Source of the DNA: an uncultured Oscillibacter sp.
GTDB taxonomy: Bacteria > Bacillota > Clostridia > Oscillospirales > Oscillospiraceae
NCBI GenBank assembly: GCA_910589315.1
Contig: CAJUTB010000002.1
Coordinates: 1-64,000, forward strand
Direction: 5' to 3'
Length of the DNA: 64,000 bases
The notes beneath the pieces were generated by a model. The model searched no databases. It had not been told where the DNA came from and saw only the letters and a program-made list of their open reading frames with translations. This document shows, piece after piece, positions 8,899 through 15,651 of this stretch. How positions within the stretch are numbered: the stretch's first letter is position 1; every line of letters begins with the position of its first letter. The position numbers and the translations under genes were made by a program.

Positions 8899-8927
8899 AT
8901 GATACACCATGCGCCTTTCACTGTCAA
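8899..8927 (-). promoter_or_regulatory. Promoter of the S41 peptidase gene
   Basis: On the minus strand: TTGACA (8927-8922), 17-bp spacer, TATCAT (8904-8899), about 38 bp before the start codon. Confidence 0.75.
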
Positions 8928-8980
8928 GCCCTCCTCTCTATGATAATACGATGTAACCGCAGAAATTTCCTCAAATCCCC

Positions 8981-10861
8981 TCACAGCTCCCAGGGTTCCT
9001 CGACGGTTTTCGCCCTGGCACGCTCACGGCGGCGGATTGCCGTATATGGCAGCACAAACGCCACGGCCAAGCCAGCCACCGGGACAAGAAGCCACAGCGA
9101 TTCCAGCTTTCCGGGGTTCTGCCGGTGGACCGGCTCGCCGTCCAGATACGCCGTCAGTTCTTCCGCCAGCGCGGGGATGGTGTCCGGCTTGAAAATGTCC
9201 CGAAGCCCCGCTTCCTTGACCGCCTCCCGGTACGGCAGGGAAAGGGACAGGGCCGAAAGCTCCATATACGTCTCTGCCGCCGCCGGTTCGTCTTCCAGAT
9301 ACCAGAGCCACAAGTCCAGAGCCGACAGGGCCGAAGTGGCATAGCTGATATAATACATGGGGCTTTGGAAGGTGTGGGAAATTTCCACCCAGAAGCCGCT
9401 GAAATCATCCGCGCCGTATTCGTAGCCGTACTGTTCGGAAATATCCCGAAACCGGTCGTTGATTTCATTCAGGGATTGGTCTGGATTTTCGTAGACGGCT
9501 ACCTGAAACTCGTCATACATACAGCCTTCCAGCACCGAATCCAGTATGTTATACAGGATAATGCTGCGGTAGGTTTCGCCGCAGGAGGCGAACACATTTT
9601 CCGCGTAAGAAGTGAAAAAGAGTTCCAGGGCCTGGGAGTGGATTTCCCCTACGTCTATGTTAAAATCGGCCCAAAATTCCCGTTCTGTGCTGTGGAAGGT
9701 CTCGCAGAAGTGACCGAACTCGTGGACCGTGTCGCTGTAATCCTGATAATCGCCGTAAGGACTGTTGAAAATAAAGGCAGTGCCGTAGGCGGGGAGTCCG
9801 ACGGTGTACCCGGTGGGGAGCTTGGAGTCGCTGTATTCAATGTCATACAGGTGATATTTCCGCATGAAACGAAAAGTTTCTCCCAGTTCCTGGTCCGTCT
9901 GGTACAGGAATGCATCCATGGCGTCGAGAATTTCCTCTCCGCTGGAACGGCTCCGCATTTCCAGGTTTCGGATATCCCGGCTGGTCAGATCATCCAGAGG
10001 CTTTTCGCTGATCGGAACCACATGGTTTTTGACAGCCTCCCATACAGATTGTATATCTTTGATGGAATAATCCCGATTGTAGGTGTTTTCGTAAGCATAT
10101 TCGGCGTAATTCTCATAACCGGCTTCCCGGGCAATCTCCGTACGCACCTGTACCAGTTCCCGGTAGATTTCCCCTGCAATCCGGTTGCGGGCCTGGTCCA
10201 GCAGGTCCGTGACCTCAAAATATACATCTTCTTCCACGTCCGCAGCCGCAAGGGTTTCCTCCGTCCAGATTTCGCCCTCATAAACCACTTCCGCCGGACG
10301 CGCCATGGCTTGGTCATATTTCTGTATAAGCCGCTGTTCTTTATCCAAAAGGTCCGCTTGTTTGTCCGTCAGCGGTTCGTAGTCCCGCAGGGCGGCAACG
10401 TTGTCCTTTCCGGCGTCGGCCTCCAGAATGTCCTCATACGGCGTGTTGGTCAGCCGCTGCAAAACCTGCAAGGTTTCGTCGGAAAGCCGGGCTCCCTGCG
10501 CGGCGATCTCCGCCGAGGCGTCCGCCATGGCCTGATCTGCGCCGTTGGCGTCGTACTGAATGCCCGCCAGGGCGTTTTGCGTGGAGAGGATGTCCAGTTC
10601 GTCCATAATCTCCGCATAAAGCGTCTGCACTTCCCGCCGGGTTTCGGCGTTCTTCTTTTCCAGCGCGCCGGAATCGTCCAGGTCTTTCAGCCGGGAAAGC
10701 GCGGAGTTAAGACGGGTTTCGTCAAAACCGGTGAATTCCATGTCGGCAAACGCTACCGGCTGATGGTCCTTTTCCGGATAGTGCCCCGCGGCGAAAACCG
10801 GCGCAGCCAGAAGCGTGCAGGCCAGCACAGCCGCGCAGGCCGGGCGAAAAAACATACGCAT
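8981..10861 (-). CDS. Membrane-anchored M3-family (oligoendopeptidase-like) metallopeptidase
   Basis: A 626-residue zinc peptidase. The zinc motif is HEFGH (H380, E381, H384), with a downstream EIHSQALELFF segment where M3 peptidases supply the third ligand. The rest is helical, as in PepF/oligoendopeptidases. Unlike the usual cytosolic PepF it has a signal peptide (about 1-24, ending APVFAAG) and a C-terminal hydrophobic helix (LESLWLLVPVAGLAVAFVLP) followed by an Arg-rich tail, so the enzyme should face outward and stay tethered. It probably trims extracellular peptides. It lies 31 bp downstream of the small membrane protein gene at 10893 on the same strand, so the two may be co-transcribed. 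Confidence 0.85.
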   Translation of the reverse strand: MRMFFRPACAAVLACTLLAAPVFAAGHYPEKDHQPVAFADMEFTGFDETRLNSALSRLKDLDDSGALEKKNAETRREVQTLYAEIMDELDILSTQNALAGIQYDANGADQAMADASAEIAAQGARLSDETLQVLQRLTNTPYEDILEADAGKDNVAALRDYEPLTDKQADLLDKEQRLIQKYDQAMARPAEVVYEGEIWTEETLAAADVEEDVYFEVTDLLDQARNRIAGEIYRELVQVRTEIAREAGYENYAEYAYENTYNRDYSIKDIQSVWEAVKNHVVPISEKPLDDLTSRDIRNLEMRSRSSGEEILDAMDAFLYQTDQELGETFRFMRKYHLYDIEYSDSKLPTGYTVGLPAYGTAFIFNSPYGDYQDYSDTVHEFGHFCETFHSTEREFWADFNIDVGEIHSQALELFFTSYAENVFASCGETYRSIILYNILDSVLEGCMYDEFQVAVYENPDQSLNEINDRFRDISEQYGYEYGADDFSGFWVEISHTFQSPMYYISYATSALSALDLWLWYLEDEPAAAETYMELSALSLSLPYREAVKEAGLRDIFKPDTIPALAEELTAYLDGEPVHRQNPGKLESLWLLVPVAGLAVAFVLPYTAIRRRERARAKTVEEPWEL

Positions 10862-10892
10862 AATCTACCTCCTGTATTTCCGTTTCGCCCCT

Positions 10893-11432
10893 TCAGGCGA
10901 CCGAACTGACGCGAATGCGCCGGAGCATCATCCAGGTGCTGGCCACGTCCAGAACTGGAATCACCTGGCAGAACGTATGCAGCCTGAAAACCCGTTCGCC
11001 CTGCCGCCGCAGGGCGCGGATGAGCAGAATTCCATATATGCCGCTTTGAACCACCAGCAGCCAGGTAACGGCAATTGGAACCGGCACAAAAACCGTCATG
11101 ACGCCCCGCGAGGCCGTGATCAGGCAGAACCAAACGAAACTGCTCCACAAAAAATTCAGCACATGGAAGGGAATGGACCGGATTTTCAGCGTCCGCCAGC
11201 CGCTTTGCAGCTGCTCCCAATCCTGTTCATTCGCGGCGCGGACCGCCGCCGCAACGCTGATCCAGCCGAGAACCTGCACCAGTACAATCACCAATAAGTA
11301 AACCGCCAGCAGAACGATATTTGAGACCGTCCAGCCTACATTCCAGCCGATGTATAAAATCCCGACGGGCGCAGCGACGCTGAACAGCAGCTGCACATAC
11401 ATCCCCGCCAGGAATAATTTCGCCGCCCTCAT
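10893..11432 (-). CDS. Uncharacterised integral membrane protein
   Basis: 179 residues with about four to five hydrophobic helices (for example VSNIVLLAVYLLVIVLVQVL and VPIAVTWLLVVQSGIYGILL) and an Arg-rich C-terminus. I do not recognise a characterised family. It is the first gene of a probable two-gene unit with the M3 peptidase, and is divergent from vanR. Confidence 0.6.
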   Translation of the reverse strand: MRAAKLFLAGMYVQLLFSVAAPVGILYIGWNVGWTVSNIVLLAVYLLVIVLVQVLGWISVAAAVRAANEQDWEQLQSGWRTLKIRSIPFHVLNFLWSSFVWFCLITASRGVMTVFVPVPIAVTWLLVVQSGIYGILLIRALRRQGERVFRLHTFCQVIPVLDVASTWMMLRRIRVSSVA

Positions 11433-11545
11433 GTGTCCACCTCCTGCAAAAAAGCTGCTTCCATTATACCGCGATTGTCTCCGTCTGTCACCCGCTTTTT
11501 GCGATTCAAACGGCGGGATTTTTTATCTTTCCTTTTCTCCGCCGC

Positions 11546-11556
11546 TGTGCTACAAT
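11546..11556 (+). promoter_or_regulatory. Candidate extended -10 promoter of vanRS
   Basis: TGTGCTACAAT: TACAAT -10 (11551-11556) with the TGn extension directly before it and no good -35 box. Located 30 bp before the vanR start. Confidence 0.4.
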
Positions 11557-11586
11557 GACAGAGAAAAAACGGAAAAGGGGACAGGC

Positions 11587-12276
11587 ATGGAGGCACATAT
11601 CCTGGTTGTGGATGACGAAACGGCAATTGCCGATTTGGTAGAACTGTATTTGAAAAACGAGGGTTTCACCGTCCACAAATACAACGACGCGGCCGGTGCG
11701 CTGGCCTGCGTCCGGCGGACCGCGCTGGACCTGGCGGTATTGGACGTAATGCTTCCGGACATGGACGGTTTTTCCCTTTGCCAGAAGATCCGGGAGGACC
11801 ACCTTTTTCCCATCATCATGCTGACGGCCCGGGTGGAGGACATGGATAAGATCATGGGACTCACCCTGGGCGCGGACGATTACATTACAAAACCCTTTAA
11901 TCCGCTGGAACTGGTGGCGCGGGTCAAGACCCAGCTGCGGCGTTATCTGCGCTACAATCCAAAAGAGACCGGCGAGACGACCGAATTTGATTTCCGCGGC
12001 CTGCAAATTTCCAAGAGCAACCATAAATGCATTCTGTTTGGCGAGGAATTATCTCTGACGCCGCTGGAGTTCTCCATTTTGTGGTATCTCTGTTCCCGGC
12101 GGGGAAACGTAGTGCCCAGCGAGGAGCTGTTTGAGCAGGTTTGGGGGGAGGCCAGCATTGACAGCAACAATACCGTTATGAGCCATATTGCCCGCCTGCG
12201 GGAGAAAATGCACGAGCTGAGCCGGAAGCCAAAGTTTATCAAAACCGTATGGGGAGTTGGGTATACCATTGAATAA
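11587..12276 (+). CDS. vanR: VanR-like OmpR-family response regulator
   Basis: 229 residues: a receiver domain with acidic pocket DDE and phospho-acceptor D53 (LAVLDVMLPDMDG), conserved Thr (MLTAR) and Lys (YITKPF), then a C-terminal winged helix (LTPLEFSILWYLCSRRGNVV ... FIKTVWGVGYTIE). It should activate the downstream resistance genes when phosphorylated. The start at ATG 11587 follows AAAAGGGG. The 3' end overlaps the vanS start. Its place at the head of a ligase/vanXY/vanT set is what makes the name VanR likely; on sequence alone it is a generic OmpR regulator. Confidence 0.85.
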   Translation: MEAHILVVDDETAIADLVELYLKNEGFTVHKYNDAAGALACVRRTALDLAVLDVMLPDMDGFSLCQKIREDHLFPIIMLTARVEDMDKIMGLTLGADDYITKPFNPLELVARVKTQLRRYLRYNPKETGETTEFDFRGLQISKSNHKCILFGEELSLTPLEFSILWYLCSRRGNVVPSEELFEQVWGEASIDSNNTVMSHIARLREKMHELSRKPKFIKTVWGVGYTIE

Positions 12277-13369
12277 AAAAGCCGCATATACGGGAACCCT
12301 CTCCCGGAGGCTCCTGCTTCGCTATGGTTTGAGCTTACTGGCCGTCGTGGGCGCGGTCCTGTTTTTAGCGGGGGGTTCGATTTTCTTTTTGGGCGCGTTT
12401 GGGTTCTGGCGCAGAATTCCACTGCTGAACTTTTTGGTTTCCTGGTGCCAGGCTTATATTCTGCTGCTCATCATTTTGTTGATTTTGTCCGGCTGGGCGG
12501 CCTGTACGATATATTTTTTCCGTCTGCCGCTGAAATACCTGGACAGCATGGTAGATGCGGCGGAACGTTTGGCGTGTTCCGCCGGGGAGACCATTCAGCT
12601 TCCGGCAGAGCTTTCGGAGGCTCAGGAGCATTTGAATGCGGCGCGGAAAAAAACGCTGCAAAACGCCCGTGCCGCCCGGGAAGCCGAACAGCGGAAAAAT
12701 GATCTGGTCGTCTATCTGGCGCACGATCTGAAAACGCCGCTGACCAGCGTTATTGGATATCTGACCCTTCTGCGGGACGAGCCGCAGCTTCCGCCGGAAC
12801 TGCGGGAACGCTATACCGGCATTGCGCTGGAGAAAGCGGAACGGTTAGAAGATTTGGTGAATGATTTTTTTGATATCACACGTTTCAGCCTGACACATTT
12901 GGAGCTGGAAAAACAGCCGACGGATTTAACGCGAATGCTGGAGCAGGTATGCTGTGAATTTCAGCCGATGTTAGCGGAACGCGGATTGAAATGTGAATTA
13001 CAGCTTCCTCAGAAGCTGCCATTTGTGGGCGACCCGGACAAATTAGCGCGGGTTTTTGACAATTTGCTGCGCAATGCCTGTCATTATAGTTTTGAGGATA
13101 CAACGGTCCACATTTCGGGCCGGGAGGACGGCGGCGACGTTGTTTTGACCTTCACGAATGCGGGCCGCACCATTTCCAAGGAGAAACTGACCCGGATTTT
13201 CGATCAGTTTTTTCGTCTGGACAGCTCCCGCGCCAGCCGGACGGGCGGCGCAGGTTTAGGTTTGGCGATTGCGAAAGAGATTGTGGAGCTGCACCGCGGA
13301 ACCATTCAGGCATGGAGCGAGAAGGAAAGGATTGTGTTTATTGTGACGCTTCCGCAGGAGACGCCGTAA
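12269..13369 (+). CDS. vanS: VanS-like sensor histidine kinase
   Basis: 366 residues: two membrane helices (about 16-45 and 56-82) with a very short extracytoplasmic segment, a HAMP-like linker, then a kinase core. The H-box is YLAHDLKTPLTSVIGYL (H152). The N-box NLLRNACHYS, F-box-like IFDQFFRL and G-box GGAGLGLAIAKEI are present. The short external loop is typical of VanS proteins of D-Ala-D-Ser operons, where the ligand is sensed at or in the membrane. TTG 12269 is preferred (NKKAAYT... follows) and overlaps vanR by 8 nt; TTG 12257 is an alternative. Confidence 0.85.
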   Translation: MNKKAAYTGTLSRRLLLRYGLSLLAVVGAVLFLAGGSIFFLGAFGFWRRIPLLNFLVSWCQAYILLLIILLILSGWAACTIYFFRLPLKYLDSMVDAAERLACSAGETIQLPAELSEAQEHLNAARKKTLQNARAAREAEQRKNDLVVYLAHDLKTPLTSVIGYLTLLRDEPQLPPELRERYTGIALEKAERLEDLVNDFFDITRFSLTHLELEKQPTDLTRMLEQVCCEFQPMLAERGLKCELQLPQKLPFVGDPDKLARVFDNLLRNACHYSFEDTTVHISGREDGGDVVLTFTNAGRTISKEKLTRIFDQFFRLDSSRASRTGGAGLGLAIAKEIVELHRGTIQAWSEKERIVFIVTLPQETP

Positions 13370-13419
13370 GAAATTCGCAAGAATTTCCGGAGAAAATTTC
13401 AAGAAGTTTATAAGGAAAC
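13365..13419. promoter_or_regulatory. Five 11-bp phased repeats: probable VanR operator
   Basis: Consecutive 11-mers begin at 13365, 13376, 13387, 13398 and 13409: CGTAAGAAATT, CGCAAGAATTT, CCGGAGAAAAT, TTCAAGAAGTT, TATAAGGAAAC. All share an AAGAA-like core (AAGAA, AAGAA, GAGAA, AAGAA, AAGGA) at the same phase. Direct repeats with 11-bp period are the usual binding pattern of OmpR/PhoB-type regulators. The first repeat overlaps the vanS stop codon. Confidence 0.65.
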
Positions 13420-13420
13420 A

Positions 13421-13468
13421 TTGAGGATCGAATCTCCCCGTTTTGTTACAATTGTAGCGAAACGGGGA
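13421..13468 (+). promoter_or_regulatory. Candidate activator-dependent promoter of the resistance genes
   Basis: A -10 TACAAT (13447-13452) lies 27 bp after the phased repeats; the only -35-like box, TTGAGG (13421-13426), has a long 20-bp spacing, as expected if activator help is needed. The -10 sits in the loop of a 9-bp palindrome (TCCCCGTTT 13435-13443 with its complement 13460-13468), which could also act as a weak terminator or leader hairpin. Confidence 0.45.
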
Positions 13469-13546
13469 TACTTTTTGTGCAACACTGACGGTTGAATGAA
13501 ACGAACGGTTGAAAGAAGCGGGCGGGCACAGAGACCTGCCCCTACA

Positions 13547-13796
13547 ACCACCGCAGCAGCGACAGCGGGGTTAGACGCAGAGGCAAGTCGATTTGGACTT
13601 CTCGTTTGGCCTCCACCAAGCTAAAGTTTTCCACCAGTCCTCACAAACGCTCTTTTCTTTTGGACCGTGAACGGCCCGTTTGTCTCCGGCCCAAGAGCCG
13701 CCGCGCCGCGGCGGTTGGCCTCCGACACGCGCCTGCGGGCGCAGTCTTTTCTCTCGCCAGAGAAAAGAAAATGGGGGGTTCAATTTTGGACCAGCT
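13547..13796 (+). repeat. Third copy of the long repeat arm, in the resistance-gene leader
   Basis: The sequence matches the arms at 4678-5082 in the order: CCACCGCAGCAGCG block, AAGTCGATTTGGACTTCTCG, TTTTGGACCGTGAACGGCCC, then the TTTTCTCTCGCC/AGAGAAAA hairpin, ATGGGGGGTTC and TTTTGGACCAGC. It carries an extra GC-rich insertion of about 65 bp (from about 13680) that the first copies lack. It occupies half of the 507-bp gap between vanS and the ligase gene. No credible gene lies in this gap. Confidence 0.75.
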
Positions 13797-13876
13797 ATTG
13801 CAAATAGCAATCAAATGCCCGCGCCGCGAGGCGCGTCCCCCATTGCTGCAAGGAATAAACAAAGGAGTTGACTACT

Positions 13877-14923
13877 GTGAAGAAAAAAATCCTGATACTA
13901 TTTGGCGGCTGTTCCAGCGAACACGAAGTATCCCTGGAATCGGCAAGAGCGGTGCTGCTGCACATGGACCCGGAACGGTTCGCGCCCCTGGCGGTAAACA
14001 TCAGCAAAGAAGGCCGCTGGCGTCTCTGCGCCGCAGACCGCGACGCCCTGCAAGGCGCGCATTGGCGCGAGGCAATGGAAGGCTGTGCGCCCTGCACCTT
14101 GTCGCTGGACCGGGGCGCGCCGACGCTGCTGTTACAAAACGGCCTGCGCCGCTTGAGCTTCGATGCGGCGTTTCCAGTTCTCCACGGAAAAAACGGCGAA
14201 GACGGAACCCTGCAAGGACTCCTGGAAATGGCCGGCATTCCCCTTGTTGGCTGCGGCACGCTGGCAAGCGCGCTCTGTATGGACAAACACCGCGCCCACC
14301 TCCTCGCCGCCGCCCAAACCGGCGTCCGGGCCCCCAAAAGCTCCGTCTTCCCCCGCGGAAGCCAACTCTCCGCCATGTCCGAAGCCGCCGCGCGCCTCGG
14401 CTTCCCGCTGTTCGTAAAGCCGGTGCGGGGCGGGTCCTCCATTGGCATCACCCGGATTTCCGGCCCCGCGGAATTGGAAGCCGCCGTCTCCGCCGCCTTT
14501 GCCCAAGATGACGCCGTTATCCTGGAAGAAGCCATCCCCGGCTTTGAAGTCGGCTGCGCCGTGCTGGGCAACGCCGTCTTACAAACCGGCGCGGTGGACG
14601 AAATCGCCCTCTCCGGCGGCATCTTCGACTTTGAAGAAAAATATACCCTCAAAACCGCAGAAATTCACTGTCCCGCCCGAATTTCCGCTGAAAAAAGCGC
14701 GGAGGTCCAGGAAGCCGCAAAAGCCATTTACCGCGCTCTGGGCTGCCGCGGCTTCGCCCGCGTCGACCTGTTCCTGACCCCTGCGGGCGAGCTGGTTTTC
14801 AACGAAGTCAACACCATTCCCGGCCTCACCGCTCACAGCCGCTACCCCGGTATGATGCAGGCCGTTGGTCTGGACTTCCAAACCCTGATCACCCGCATGA
14901 TCGAGCTGGGAGGCGAGGCATGA
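13877..14923 (+). CDS. VanG/VanC-type D-alanine--D-serine ligase
   Basis: A 348-residue ATP-grasp ligase. Motifs: GGCSSEHEVSLESA (N-terminal loop), PVLHGKNGEDGTLQG, GSSIGI, EKYTLKTAEIHCPARI (omega-loop region) and the C-terminal FNEVNTIPGLTAHSRYPGMM. In housekeeping D-Ala-D-Ala ligases the last motif reads NTSPG-T-HS-VP; the NT-x-PG...SRYP form is characteristic of Van ligases. The omega loop lacks the His typical of D-Ala-D-Lac ligases (VanA/B), and the downstream serine racemase points to D-Ala-D-Ser. GTG 13877 is chosen because AAGGAG lies 9 nt before it; TTG 13868 directly abuts that site. The next gene overlaps by ATGA. Confidence 0.88.
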   Translation: MKKKILILFGGCSSEHEVSLESARAVLLHMDPERFAPLAVNISKEGRWRLCAADRDALQGAHWREAMEGCAPCTLSLDRGAPTLLLQNGLRRLSFDAAFPVLHGKNGEDGTLQGLLEMAGIPLVGCGTLASALCMDKHRAHLLAAAQTGVRAPKSSVFPRGSQLSAMSEAAARLGFPLFVKPVRGGSSIGITRISGPAELEAAVSAAFAQDDAVILEEAIPGFEVGCAVLGNAVLQTGAVDEIALSGGIFDFEEKYTLKTAEIHCPARISAEKSAEVQEAAKAIYRALGCRGFARVDLFLTPAGELVFNEVNTIPGLTAHSRYPGMMQAVGLDFQTLITRMIELGGEA

Positions 14924-15651
14924 AAACCGTAATCTGTAAAAAATCGCAGCTGTTTGAGGGTCCCCTTCTGCTGGTAAACCGCCGTCACCCCTTGCAGAAA
15001 ACCGCCGCTGGGGAACTAAGCCCCGTCAATGAAAACCATCCTGAGATCTTGGTGGAACGCCAAATGGCGCGGCTCCTGTCCGCCTGTATCCAAGCCGCCG
15101 GAGGGGAACGGGAAATCATACCGGTTTCCGGCTGGCGGAGTCATGCGGACCAGCAGCGCATCTGGAACGAAACCCTTGCGGAAGAAGGCGAAGCCTTCAC
15201 CCGTCAATACGTCGCCCCGCCCGGTTGCAGCGAGCATCAAACCGGCCTGGCCATTGATCTTGGCAAGGCCGCGCCCTCCATCGACTTCATCCGTCCCGAT
15301 TTTCCAGACGAGGGCGTATGCGGAACCTTCCGCCGTCTGGCGGCCCGCTACGGATTCATCGAACGTTACGCACAGGGAAAAGAAGCCCTTACCGGCATCG
15401 CCCATGAGCCGTGGCACTTCCGCTACGTGGGCGCGCCGCACGCGCAGCTCATAAAGGAAAACGGCCTCTGCCTGGAGGAATACTCCGCCTTTCTCCGCCA
15501 AGGACCCCAGCGTCTGCCGGCCGGCCCCTGGGTTTTCTATGTCCCCTGCGCCGGCGGGGAAACCGAAATCGAACTGCCCGACGGCTGCTGTCAGATTTCC
15601 GGTGACAACGCAGAGGGCTTCATCGTCACCGCTTGGGGAAACCCGGCATGA
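14920..15651 (+). CDS. vanXY: VanXY-like D,D-dipeptidase/D,D-carboxypeptidase
   Basis: 243 residues, M15B zinc peptidase family. Zinc and catalytic motifs: SGWRS (70-74), CSEHQTGLAIDLG (H106, D113 ligands) and HEPWHFRYVG (catalytic E163, ligand H166). Such enzymes remove D-Ala-D-Ala dipeptides and the terminal D-Ala of existing precursors, so that only D-Ala-D-Ser ends remain. No signal peptide or membrane helix is seen, which fits cytoplasmic VanXY rather than membrane-bound VanY. The protein has a C-terminal extension (from about 195) with no clear motif. It is translationally coupled to both neighbours by ATGA overlaps. Confidence 0.85.
   Translation: MKTVICKKSQLFEGPLLLVNRRHPLQKTAAGELSPVNENHPEILVERQMARLLSACIQAAGGEREIIPVSGWRSHADQQRIWNETLAEEGEAFTRQYVAPPGCSEHQTGLAIDLGKAAPSIDFIRPDFPDEGVCGTFRRLAARYGFIERYAQGKEALTGIAHEPWHFRYVGAPHAQLIKENGLCLEEYSAFLRQGPQRLPAGPWVFYVPCAGGETEIELPDGCCQISGDNAEGFIVTAWGNPA

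Noticed and set aside
9125..10909. Very long open frame antisense to the M3 peptidase
   Set aside because: Typical GC-rich antisense shadow; the minus strand carries the HEFGH peptidase with a signal peptide.
13606..14511. A 301-codon open frame overlapping the ligase gene
   Set aside because: Arg/Pro-rich out-of-frame shadow of the repeat and of the ligase gene; it has no start signal or family resemblance.
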